Positions 54,940-64,000 of a stretch of DNA of 64,000 nucleotides are shown one piece after another; position 1 is the first letter of the stretch, and each line of letters begins with the position of its first letter. The DNA comes from Semisulcospira habei (taxonomy: Eukaryota; Mollusca; Gastropoda; Semisulcospiridae), in the NCBI GenBank assembly GCA_036245525.1, contig BTPG01000003.1, forward strand, positions 142,059,005 to 142,123,004, read 5' to 3'. A program made the translations under genes and the position numbers. The notes beneath the pieces were generated by a model. The model was not told where the DNA came from and did not search any database. It saw nothing but the letters and a program-made list of their open reading frames with translations.

Positions 54940-57900
54940 GTAAGTACGGCGGTGACACTCGCGACAAACTCGGTAATTGATTCAATAAGTTTTAGTTGTA
55001 TATGGCTTGTCCTTCATCCCTGACCCATGGCAATGATATAAATACAATGTGTCAACAGCAACTGCACTCCTTCAACCAAATTGCTTGTCAGATCAGCCAG
55101 CGAGACCCATCCTCTCGGTTTCATACAATGTACTCAATCCAGCCGCACAGCCTAGAAATGCCCTTTCCCCCCAGAACTAACTCCCAATAGAACAAGGCTT
55201 TTTCACGATTCCTTCCATCTCACTTCACAGCATAAATAATTGCACTGACATTAAACTAAAGTGACAGTAGACAAAAACCAGTACACATACACATGCTCAG
55301 ACACTGTCTCGCACACACCCACATGTATACCTCGTCATTCCTTGGTTTTATTCTCTTTTTGTATTCCCCTTCTGCATTCACGAGTTCTCCTCACCCACCA
55401 CAAGACCCTTACCTCGTGCACCTTGTACAGTCTGTAGTGTGTAAGGGGGGCATCTCGATAATCATACATATCATTAACCTTGTGTATCATTATCAATAGT
55501 TGTATACGTATTACGTGTATTATTTGATAGTTATATCGCCGACGGTCCTAAGTATCAACAGTCAGTAGTCCTGTGTATCGATAGTCATACAGCTTAAAGG
55601 CTTTATTTCCATGCAAAGACAAACGCTGTCCCTTAAAAGGCATACACTAGCTAGCTAGTAAAAGAATTCAGCCCTTCACTGTCAGCTGTATAATGAATTC
55701 ACTGAAAACATCAAAAGTTAACTTCATGACAGCGCTGGCTTATGGCTGTTAATAAGGCAAAGAAGTAGTATTTATAATTCATCAGTGATGATCATCTGCA
55801 CTCAGGGACTCATTATGACCTTTTCCTGGGGGGGTGGGGGGTGGTGGTAGACATGATATCAACATGGGTGCTTCTGTGCCGGAATTCTGTAGTTTGTTTT
55901 TCTTAAAAATTACCTGCCCATAAGAATATTAATAATAATAATAATGAATGGTTCTTGTATATAGCGCAAAATCTTTTTGTGGCAAAAACTCATTGCGCTA
56001 ACACACACATTCAAACATGACATAGACGATATGAAACATTACAAATAAATACAACAGGACCATGGATCTGCGACTGAGGAAAAGCAAGCTGGAAGAAGTG
56101 AGTTTTCAACTGAGCCTTAAACTGAGAGAGAGTAGGGAGATTTCGCAGACTGACAGGCAGCGAGTTCCAAACTGAAGTTGCAATAAAGCTGAATGAGCTT
56201 TCACCACCAGTTTTCAAGTTACGTTTCGGAGCCTTCAAAAGTTTCTCACTGGAGGACCGCAGAGAACGTGAAGGCTGGTATGTGCAGAGTGAAGCAGAAA
56301 GGTAAGCCGGGAGAGACCCATCAAAGTGACGGTATGCCAGAGTTGCCATCTTGTACTGGCAACAAAATTTCACCGGCAGCCAATGGAGTTCTTTAAGCAT
56401 GTGTGTCACGTGATCACATAAATTACGTTTCTTCAGAACAAGCCGTGCAGCGCTGTTATGAACCCTTTGCAACTGACATACCTGTTCCATGCACAGACCT
56501 GGATAGAGGGAATTACAATAATCGAGGCATGCTCTGGAGGCCACAGGTCATTAGACCTCTGGACCTTTCAGGTTTTTGAAAATTCAACATAAGCACCCAT
56601 GTATCAAAGATACCGAATCAAAATGATCAGCACAAACGTAAGATGTAATAAAAAGGGGAAGGTTACTTACTTACTTACGCCTGTCACCCCTACCGGGTAT
56701 AGGCCGTCGACGAGAGACCTCCAGCAACTCCTGTCCTGTGCTTCTCCTTCGATTCTACTCCAGGTGGTTCCCAGTCTCTTGATGTCTGCTTGGAGGTCTC
56801 GACGCCAGGAGTTTCTCGGCCTACCTCTTTTCCTCTTTCCCTGGGGGTTCCATGACAATGCCTGCCTAGTGATACTGGAAGCTGGCTTTCTCAGACTGTG
56901 ACCGATCCATCCCCATCTTCTTCGCCCAATTTCATTCTCTGCTGTTATCTGCTCTGTTCTCTCCCAGAGTCTGACGTTGCTGATCTTCTCTGGCCAGTGG
57001 ATTTTCAAAAAAGGGGAAGGTGGTGCATTGTATTCCTGTGATAGGACTATCAATCATAGGACTGTCGATACGTAGGACTATTGACCAACATTGTCAATAT
57101 TTTTTTGGTAGGACTTAAGATGCCTATGACATTTTATATGTAGGAGTAGGACTGTTGATACGCACCTGTGGGTAAGGATGTATGATCTCTGAGCTGTGGC
57201 CATCATCATTCAATCCGCAGTGCCAGCTAACCACAATAATGTAGTTAGTTTTATCAGAAGAGAGTAAAGAAATCAAACATATTATAAATCTCTGTACAGG
57301 GTTCAAAATTAATGGGAGCAGGGGGGGCGGAATGCCCCAGAAATCAGCGCTCCGCCCCATGCTCGGTTAAAGCTGGGGCCACATATGCCCCATCAAAATT
57401 TCAACAGTCTGTTACAGTTTGACATGATGGGCCCTAAGTTTTGCTCCTCCGCCACAGCATTTGCTGTGACATAGGGCCCCAAGCTCAAAAAGTTAATTTC
57501 GAACCCTGCTGTATGTGTATCACCATTCTGTACAACACTGAACAATGCAGACATTTGATATGGACATTTGTTGCACTATGGACACGTAAAACAACTGAAG
57601 TCCAGTGATGGTTTTCTCTCGTGTTTATTTCAGTCTAAAGAGCATTGTCTGGGGTTGGGCAAAACCAACCATAGACTACAATTCGGTCGTTCTCTCACTA
57701 TTTGCTCTCTCTTCTACTTTCGTCCATCTCTCTCACTCTCCTCTCACTCTCCTCTCGTTGTGTTCCCTCTCTCGTTGTGTCCCGTCGTGTTGTGTCCATC
57801 TGTTGTGTCCCTCAGTATGTATATATACCCTTGCCTTTATCAATCATCTTCCCACTTAGGACCCGCCCCTCGTTTAGGGCCAGTCCCGTTACGTGATTAT

Positions 57901-60900
57901 GGCGTCGCGTCAGTGCGGACGTCCCGTTAATTAGATGCCACCCACTTCCCATATAGTAACAGTTTCCGGAGGGCCGGTCCGTTATCTTGATTAGAGCTGC
58001 CCGGCACGTCCGGTAGTTACATACAGACGCTTTCCCATATGGCATGACCGGAAACTACATCTGGATGCCACGTGGCGACATGTGTAGTGCAACACATTAT
58101 CATATTATTATTCATTATCTGATTGGAAGCATGTAGCTTTGCTTGCCTTTTCTGGCTGCTTCATTAAATTTTGGTCCACTTTTATCTTGCAGGCTTTACA
58201 ATACTTTGAACAACTGAAGAACTCAGTTGATGGGTGGAAGTTATGTGCTCAGGCATACTCTACAGGTGTATACAATGGGTATGAAAAATTGGATTTTTAC
58301 TGTTTAGTTAGTTCACCATTTTGTGCATGCAGCCACTGAAATTGCATTTGTTGGCTTTTGTATACATACATGTAAAATGGTAGAGTGGGGGGAGAAGATG
58401 TGCGTACAAAATTTACCACATGCTCATCTACAAATACAGAAGACATTAGAAAATTAGTGATGGAACTCTTTCATTATCACATTGTGTGGTTACTGTTTTG
58501 CAGGAATGATCACATCCGGTTCTTTTGTCTTCAAGTGTGCGAGCATTACCTGAGAAACAGGTAAGTGGGACTGTGTTTTAAATGCTTGCTGAACAACAGC
58601 GTATTAACCCTTTTAGCCCCATTACTTGGAGGTGTTGCCTAGTGACTAGGTACCAGTTTTAGGAGATGGATTGATCATGATAATTCAAGGGTAGTGCCAG
58701 ATGAGCTTGGCGCCTGAAGGCGTCAAGCTCATCTGGCACTACCCTTGAATTATCATGATCAATCCATCTCCTGCTGCAAGGTCTCAATGCTAAATCAGTT
58801 AATTACAACACACTCAAAAGTGAACAGAAATATTGTATTAAATGAGTATGTAATTCAATGGAAAACAGCCCAACAAAAATGTGGAGATGTATTTCATGTG
58901 AAATTTAACCAATTCTGTGAAGCAAAATTACACTGAAACAAAAATCACTTTTCAAAATATTCTTTGGCTGTGGATACGGTAGAGTGCTATACAGGCATGG
59001 GAATTGTCTACGAAATTCCGCGGGAAAAAGAAATCGTCTGCGAAATTAAAAAGGCATTTCCGTGAAAAATTATTGTGAGTAGCAAAACAAGCAAAGCACC
59101 GGTTTTATTCCACGACAGAATATGACGCGGCAGGCTGTGTCCGTGGCGTGCCTGAGTGTGCGTTGCGCAGTAAACTGAGAACTTAGGCGGACAGACCCAA
59201 GGTGTCCTGTCACCTCCCCCCCCCCCCCCCCCCTGCTTGATTTTTCAGCGCCGAGAAGCAAGCAAGGTCCAACTGGCGATGGCCACACTTCTTTTCTTTT
59301 ATCATGCAGTAGAGGGCATCTCTGGAGAATATGTTCTGCTGTTTGGTCTTCCTGACCACAGGCGCAGGTTGGTGAAGGCGCCAGCTTCAGCTTTCTGTTC
59401 ATGTGAGCGTTCAGTCTGTTGTGGCCGGTACGCAGTCTGATCAGGACGACTTGCTGCTCTCTGGTCATTGTGTGGTAGTCATCCGCCCAAAAGTAAGCAA
59501 GGTCCGTCGTCAAACCCCCCCCCCCCCCTGCTGTTTGATTTTCCGGCCCTCGCGGAAACAAGATCTAGCGCGCGTGGTGGAGTGGTGGAGGCCTTTCGTA
59601 TCAGGTTCAAGGTCCGAAAGAAAAAGTTGCCCCCCCTCCCCCATCACCTGGAGCCAAGTGATCCGGCCTTGTTTTGTATCAGGTTGAATGTCCCGTTTCA
59701 GATGATTTTTGCTTCCAAGGGCAATTCCCATGCCTGGCTATAAACAAGTGTATGAGAATGTGTATCTCTTGCAGTTTTATGTGGAGATTGGCTCTTTTGT
59801 ATCCTCAAATTGAGTGAAACCCCATGGCCCCCATGTGCTTGCAGCCACTGGAAGTACAGTAAAAAGTAATGGTGGCTGCATGGCATGGCATGCGAGCACA
59901 AGCATATTTTACTTTCCTGTGGCTGCATGTGCATGGGGGTTTCATGCATATATGGGTAACTTAGTCTGTCAACAATGATTAAATTTCTTAGAGTCTGAGT
60001 CTGTGTGTGGTACGTAATTGTGACTTGAAGAGCTGGGTTGCAGGTACCATCAGGCAGAGCGTGAGGAACAGAACGGCATGAGGTCCTTCCTTGTGGCCAG
60101 TCTTCAGCACCAACATGGCGTCAGTAATCACAGTCTTCTTTTGTTTGCATTCCTTGATACAAACTAGGCTTATGGTATAGATGACTTTTTTTTGTATGAT
60201 TGAGTGTCAGTTTGTCACTGTCAGGCTTGCTAGTAAAAGCTTTACTTTTCTCACACGTGATTTAGATTTTATGTTATGAATGGAACAGTATGATTTACTT
60301 TAAGAAGACATCAAAATTCAAAGGAAATCTACAAAGATTTTTTTTCATTGTTGCATTCTTGAGAAACTTCTTTTACAAAGTGGTTATTCTTGAGACCCAT
60401 GTCCTTTGCGACTCTGTTTACCCCATAAATAAGTGATGGTTATATAAACCCTTGAGCATCATAGACAAAAAAGGCGGCACTGATGCAGATGTCAGAGCAC
60501 GAATCGGTAAAGCCAGAGCAGCCTTTCTCCAGTTGAAAAAAGTGTGGAGTTCCAGAGAGCTGTCACAACACACCAAAGTCCGGATCTTCAACTCCAATGT
60601 AAAAGCAGTTCTCCTATATGGAGCAGAGACTTGGAGATTGACAAAAACCACAGTCAACAGAGTACAGACCTTCATAAACAGTTGCCTTAGAAGAATTTTG
60701 AAAATCCACTGGCCAGAGAAGATCAGCAACGTCAGACTCTGGGAGAGAACAGAGCAGATAACAGCAGAGAATGAAATTGGGCGAAGAAGATGGGGATGGA
60801 TCGGTCACAGTCTGAGAAAGCCAGCTTCCAGTATCACTAGGCAGGCATTGTCATGGAACCCCCAGGGAAAGAGGAAAAGAGGTAGGCCGAGAAACTCCTG

Positions 60901-61461
60901 GCGTCGAGACCTCCAAGCAGACATCAAGAGACTGGGAACCACCTGGAGTAGAATCGAAGGAGAAGCACAGGACAGGAGTTGCTGGAGGTCTCTCGTCGAC
61001 GGCCTATACCCGGGTAGGGGTGACAGGCGTAAGTAAGTAAGTAAGTATATAAACCCTTCTGCTGGTGCTTACAGTACCGCTTTCTGCTTGCATAGAGGGG
61101 TTTATAAACTTAAACCTGTACTATACTGTATATATGGCCGATTATAACATTTCCCAGGATGACAAAATTACCTAGCGACCTTGGTATACACAGTATACAG
61201 TGGGCTTCAAATTCACCATGTCATTATCATTTGTCTCTGTAGCATGGGGATGCCTCCCAGGACAAAAGTTTCATCCGTAACAAGGTGGCCCAGATCGTGT
61301 CGCTGGCATTTGTGGTAGACTTCCCTGCACGCTGGCCGACGTTTTTCCAGGACTTGCTTCGTACCCTGAACAGCGGGCACCAGGCAGTTGACATGTACTT
61401 GCGTATTCTTTTGGCCATCGACCAGGAGGTGGTGGACCGAGAGATCATCCACTCGGCTGAG
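54880..61461 (+). CDS. XPOT: Exportin-T (tRNA nuclear exporter), first five coding exons; gene continues
   Basis: Importin-beta-family exportin that carries mature tRNA out of the nucleus with RanGTP. Exons: 54,880-54,939, 58,193-58,278, 58,504-58,560, 60,044-60,119 and 61,243-61,461. All junctions are GT-AG and phases run through without a stop (60, 86, 57, 76 and 219 nt). The protein reads MDELALRGLGSIADPQSQAQ, ALQYFEQLKNSVDGWKLCAQ, NDHIRFFCLQVCEHYLRNRY, then HGDASQDKSFIRNKVAQIVS, LAFVVDFPARWPTFFQDLLR and VDMYLRILLAIDQEVVDREI. This is the N-terminal HEAT-repeat/importin-N region of XPOT, about 166 of roughly 960 residues. Introns hold an L2/CR1-like fragment, two RTE fragments and several MITEs. 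No later exon is visible before 64,000. Confidence 0.95.
55000..55920. other. XPOT intron 1, no feature recognised
   Basis: Intronic sequence with short low-complexity tracts (TATCGATAG-type words near 55,510-55,590; a GGGGTGGGGGGTGG run near 55,830). No ORF or terminal repeat of note. Confidence 0.5.
55928..56570 (-). mobile_element. 5'-truncated L2/CR1-like LINE fragment
   Basis: Minus strand: LDYCNSLYPGLCMEQVCQLQ, RVHNSAARLVLKKRN, HWLPVKFCCQYKMATLAYRH, and VWNSLPVSLRNLPTLSQFKA then LKTHFFQLAF, the typical RT C-terminal end of L2/CR1-type elements. The 3' tail is an ATT microsatellite at 55,928-55,944. About 640 bp. In XPOT intron 1. No TSD identified. Confidence 0.85.
56664..57007 (-). 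mobile_element. 5'-truncated RTE-like LINE, copy 2
   Basis: 344 bp. TSD AAAAAGGGGAAGGT at 56,650-56,663 and 57,008-57,021; GTAA tail at the left. Encodes the last ~110 residues of the RTE-type ORF2 (IGRRRWGWIGHSLRKPASSI). In XPOT intron 1. Confidence 0.93.
57297..57508. mobile_element. 212-bp hAT-like MITE, 5-bp TSD
   Basis: TIRs CAGGGTTCAAAATTAA and, inward from the right, CAGGGTTCGAAATTAA; TSD CTGTA at 57,292-57,296 and 57,509-57,513. Subterminal GGGGCGG/GCCCC words. Same type as 4,344-5,173. Confidence 0.9.
57514..58192. other. XPOT intron 1, CT-rich low complexity
   Basis: A pyrimidine-rich stretch (57,690-57,790) with repeated CTCTC and GTTGTGTCC words; it creates overlapping spurious ORFs. 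Nothing else recognised. Confidence 0.55.
58193..58278 (+). CDS. XPOT: XPOT exon 2
   Basis: Acceptor TATCTTGCAG, donor GTATGA. ALQYFEQLKNSVDGWKLCAQ then AYSTGVYNG; ends with two bases of a Gly codon. Confidence 0.94.
58504..58560 (+). CDS. XPOT: XPOT exon 3
   Basis: Acceptor TGTTTTGCAG, donor GTAAGT. NDHIRFFCLQVCEHYLRN plus two bases of an Arg codon. Confidence 0.93.
58608..58798. mobile_element. TTAA-flanked MITE with a 112-bp near-perfect palindrome
   Basis: TTAA at 58,604-58,607 and 58,799-58,802; left end CCCTTTTAGCCCC. The core 58,661-58,772 is a palindrome with ~54-bp arms (AGGAGATGGATTGATCATGA ... to its exact inverse), broken by a single mismatch and a tiny loop. In XPOT intron 3. 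Related degenerate copies at 10,377, 13,858, 14,692 and 19,019. Confidence 0.85.
58992..59736. mobile_element. hAT-like MITE, 6-bp TSD, CAGGCATGGGAATT ends, carrying a LINE piece
   Basis: 745 bp. TIRs CAGGCATGGGAATTG; TSD GCTATA at 58,986-58,991 and 59,737-59,742. Two poly(C) runs (about 59,215-59,233 and 59,515-59,528), each followed by the inverse of the AAAATCAA(A/G)CA-G(n) word. A 224-bp LINE fragment is inserted at 59,271-59,494. In XPOT intron 3. Confidence 0.9.
59271..59494 (-). mobile_element. Short internal LINE fragment inside a MITE
   Basis: Minus-strand DDYHTMTREQQVVLIRLRTG then HNRLNAHMNRKLKLAPSPTC and EDQTAEHILQRCPLLHDK match the C-terminal segment after RNase H in the LINE at 22,752-24,081. 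It is cut at both ends and has no tail. An 11-bp direct repeat AAGCAAGGTCC flanks it (59,260-59,270; 59,495-59,505). Confidence 0.85.
60044..60119 (+). CDS. XPOT: XPOT exon 4
   Basis: Acceptor GGGTTGCAG, donor GTCAGT. The first base completes Arg; then YHQAEREEQNGMRSFLVASL and QHQHG, ending on a codon boundary. Confidence 0.9.
60454..61045 (+). mobile_element. 5'-truncated RTE-like LINE, copy 3
   Basis: 592 bp in XPOT intron 4, same strand as the gene. TSD TATATAAACCCTT at 60,441-60,453 and 61,046-61,058; tail GTAAGTAAGTAA. A 190-codon open frame with TDADVRARIGKARAAFLQLK, VLLYGAETWRLTKTTVNRVQ and GRPRNSWRRDLQADIKRLGT remains uninterrupted, so this is the youngest-looking of the three copies. 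Confidence 0.94.
61243..61461 (+). CDS. XPOT: XPOT exon 5
   Basis: Acceptor CTCTGTAG, donor GTACGG. 73 whole codons: HGDASQDKSFIRNKVAQIVS, LAFVVDFPARWPTFFQDLLR, TLNSGHQAVDMYLRILLAID and QEVVDREIIHSAE. The FIRNK...Q...LF(V)...P..W..FF..LL pattern is diagnostic of exportin-T. Confidence 0.96.
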
Positions 61462-61764
61462 GTACGGCTTCAGGGTCGCCAGTGATAGCTGTCCAGTCTT
61501 AGGTCCAAAGCCAATGGCAGGGAGAGGGTTGTGGTAAGGTGGTGGGTGGGTGGGGGTCAAGCTGTCTAAACTAATTTTTAGCCCAGCACCTGATGACGGC
61601 ATCTTTTTCAGGACCCTTTTTTTTCCCCTCTTGGCACAAACCAGAGGTCAGAAGGTTTTCCATCGACGGCGTTGTCCGCCCCTGAGAGCCAGCTCAGTCT
61701 TCCTCATTTGTTATTACTGAGATGGCAAAACGCAGGTAGTGATGCACACTCGCTGAGATTTGTG

Positions 61765-62350
61765 AAATTTTTAACTCACGTGCAAAGCAAAAGTGAGTAT
61801 GTTCTGGGCCAGTGGTCATCTGTCCTTAGTCCACTGTCGTCCGTGGTAAAAACTTTAACGTTGGCATTTTCTCGGTGACTATTCAAGCCACAGTCTTCAT
61901 ACTTGGCCCCAAGATACTTTGTGGCAAGACCTTTTTAAACATACCAATTTCAGTGATCTCACAAAGGTCAAGGTCACTGGGGATCAGGAAATATATAAAA
62001 AAAATAGCGATATTTTGACATAATTGGTTTTTTCTCAAATATTATTCACAACTTCAAACCCAAACTTGGTGCAAAAATACCTGATGGTAAGACCTTTCTA
62101 TGCATACTAATTTGGTTGATCCCTCAAAGGTCAAATGTCACAAGAGCTCAGGAAATAGGTCCAAAATAGCCATATTTTGACAAAAGATGTTTTTCCACAA
62201 TTACTATTCACAACTTCAAACCCAAACATGGTACAGAGATACCTGATGGTAAGATTTATCTATGCATATTAATTTGGATGAGCCCTCGGAAAGGTCAAGG
62301 GTCACGAGCTCAGGAAATAGGTCCAAAATATCCATATTTTGACTAAAGAT
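61765..62350 (+). repeat. Diverged ~160-bp tandem repeat
   Basis: Three imperfect units, recognisable by CACAACTTCAAACCCAAAC, ACCTGATGGTAAGA, CTATGCATA(C/T)TAATTTGG, CTCAGGAAATAGGTCCAAAA and CCATATTTTGAC. Same repeat in reverse at 12,240-13,470. In XPOT intron 5. Confidence 0.75.
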
Positions 62351-63495
62351 GTTTGTTTTCTCAAAACTCTTACCGATGGCATGACTAATAGAAAGGTATG
62401 CTTAGCTTACCAATTTCAGCCCAAAAATTCGTTGTGTACACCTCACAACCAGGGGGGCGACTAGGGGGCCGTTACCAGGACGCCTCGAGTAGCCCCCCCC
62501 ACCCCCCTTGCCTCCCTATCTGGTCACGTGCCTGGTCGTTTCCCGCCAGTCTTTTCGCTTAGCTCACCAAGACTGGTTGTGTTCAGCCTGCTTCGTTCGG
62601 CTGTGTACGGTGGGATTACTCAGAACTTCATGCACGCCTTTACCATAGCTGACACTTAGTTCGCTTCCAGCTGCCAGAGAGATAAGGCGCCGCGAGGTCA
62701 AATTCCACTCTCGCGCGCTCATTCTATTTATATCGCACCTGCTACTGCGTGGTACACAGCGTGACCGGCGCTCTGCCGCTATAACAACTACCTACTGGTT
62801 TGTATTCATAACACATCTCTGCCTAAAGTGACTGTTGTGGAAGCAACATCGTTCAAAAGTTGAAATTCTCACCTACACACTGATACCAAACATGACAAAT
62901 TTACGACTTACACTTGTGTAGCAGGTTATGATGAAAATAAAGGGAACGAGAATTTGTTGATGTACGATGTCGGTGTTTGTTGTGAAATTGACAAAGTTCC
63001 CACAGCCATAACACGAAGACGTAACTTTTCCCAACGAAACACACTTGCATGCATAAGGGTCAGCATGCCTACAGTAAGTATCACTTACCGGATTTTGGTT
63101 CCATGGTGGGGGACGGAAGCAGGAGGGTAATTAATGAGGTCACTGACAGGTGTCGACATACAAGTTCCAGACATCCGCCTTGGTGTACACTCCCGGAATT
63201 GGGGAAAGAGAGGGCTTAGTTACACGGATACTATTGAGGAGATAACCACGTTTCTTTCTTAACACTAACAGTCAACCTTGTAAATGTACTTTTGATTTAA
63301 CTTTTGATCATGATGGAGTCTGATGAAATGCGTACAGTCTGTGTACACAGAGGTGTGTTCCATGCAATGAGAGTAAATGCATTGTGCAGAATATGCGGCG
63401 AGAGATCACAAAAGAAACACAGTGATAAAAAGTCATTTCTTTGTATCAATTATGAATACTTAATCCACAAGTGTTATGGAATTAATATCCAGGAA
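62351..63495. other. XPOT intron 5, repeat fragment, otherwise unrecognised
   Basis: Starts with TTTGTTTTCTCAAAAC followed by TTACCGATGGCAT, which recurs at 63,811-63,850. A GC-rich stretch follows (62,455-62,560). No coding segment is convincing. Confidence 0.45.
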
Positions 63496-63816
63496 AAATA
63501 AATTTTTCAATTAAAATATATTTTTTTGAAAAATACTTACCGATGGTATTACACTTAGGAATGGTTCTTAGCTAGCCTAATTTTAGCCAAATTTGGTTGT
63601 GTCCGTATACGGTATCGTTGGCAGGAGTGGGGCGCCATAGAATAGGCCCCCGCCAGAATAGCCTCCCCTTCTTCCCATCCGGTGCGAAAATACCCGTCAT
63701 ACCTCAGTTTAGTTTCTTAGCCAACCGCGGCAAGCGGGGCCGGTGGGAGGGACCTTCGAGTAATACCATCGGTAAGTATTTTTCAAAAAAATATATTTTA
63801 ATTGAAAAATTTATTT
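63496..63816. repeat. Perfect 57-bp inverted repeat (stem-loop element)
   Basis: The left arm 63,496-63,552 begins AAATAAATTTTTCAATTAAA and ends CTTACCGATGGTATTAC; the right arm 63,760-63,816 is its exact inverse. The 207-bp loop has no coding capacity. The inner end TTACCGATGGTATTACACTTAGGAA occurs again directly after the element, from 63,833. Confidence 0.85.
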
Positions 63817-64000
63817 GTTTTCTCAAAACACATTACCGATGGTATTACACTTAGGAAGAATCACAAAGAGGAGGTGGGTGCCGCCCTATCGCCCCCACTG
63901 CCAACGACACAGCCCACAGACCCGCCCTCGTACAGCAAACTCCCGATAATTTTAGCTAAGGTACTTAGGGCGCCGGGAGGGAGTGTTGCGCTGCTGCGAT
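63817..64000. other. Start of a second copy of the TTACCGATGG repeat, cut by the window end
   Basis: TTACCGATGGTATTACACTTAGGAA as in the left arm of the stem-loop, followed by GC-rich sequence up to the end of the window. Confidence 0.5.

Noticed and set aside
54519..54985. Minus-strand open frames across XPOT exon 1
   Set aside because: They overlap the XPOT start antisense and have no recognisable domain or splice support.
57568..57930. Overlapping serine- and leucine-rich open frames
   Set aside because: They come from a CT-rich low-complexity stretch in an intron.
61462..64000. Further XPOT exons
   Set aside because: I looked for the next conserved segment of exportin-T and for in-phase exons and saw none; the region is repeats.

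Overview
This window is nuclear DNA of an animal, most likely a lophotrochozoan and plausibly a marine gastropod. Spliced host genes with GT-AG introns carry conserved metazoan proteins (transketolase, ribosomal protein L18a, exportin-T), and the transposon spectrum (I-type LINEs with RNase H, RTE-like LINEs with short microsatellite tails, piggyBac, many hAT-like elements) fits such a genome. The taxonomic guess is inference; nothing here identifies a species.

Host genes: the last exon of transketolase (+) is at 7,916-8,091. Four of the RPL18A exons (-) lie between 21,286 and 10,596; the two genes converge, with 3' ends about 0.9 kb apart. The first five exons of exportin-T (XPOT, +) lie between 54,880 and 61,461 and the gene continues past the window. 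Each visible RPL18A intron contains a copy of the same H/ACA-type snoRNA (five copies in four introns), and one copy arose by a local duplication that also copied part of exon 3.

Layout: 1-6.6 kb is a decayed I-type LINE (ORF1 with three zinc knuckles; ORF2 with endonuclease, RT and RNase H), broken by a SINE-like element and a hAT-like element. 6.9-10.5 kb holds the transketolase 3' end and small TTAA-flanked elements. 10.5-21.7 kb is RPL18A, its introns loaded with MITEs and a LINE. 22-31 kb has SINE-like copies, a 5'-truncated RNase H LINE and a 4.8-kb TIR element (E). 31.0-53.7 kb is almost wholly nested DNA transposons: two tandem elements (A, B) with shared TIRs and a diverged array of a 16-bp motif spaced about 177 bp; a 3.7-kb foldback with about 950-bp arms inside A; a piggyBac with TTAA ends inside B, itself hit by a hAT-like element exactly at its start codon; and element C (7-bp TSD) inside B, containing element D. 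54.9 kb to the end is XPOT with intronic RTE, L2/CR1-like, hAT and TTAA elements, then tandem repeats and a perfect 57-bp inverted repeat.

Most insertions could be bounded by their target-site duplications (TSDs), so the order of nesting is readable directly. The strongest candidates for something undescribed are the A/B family (periodic motif array, a gene whose exons can be partly seen, no recognised transposase family), the related D/E family with its own motif, element C, a poly(G)-adjacent motif shared by several hAT-like MITEs, and the spread of one H/ACA snoRNA through all visible introns of RPL18A.
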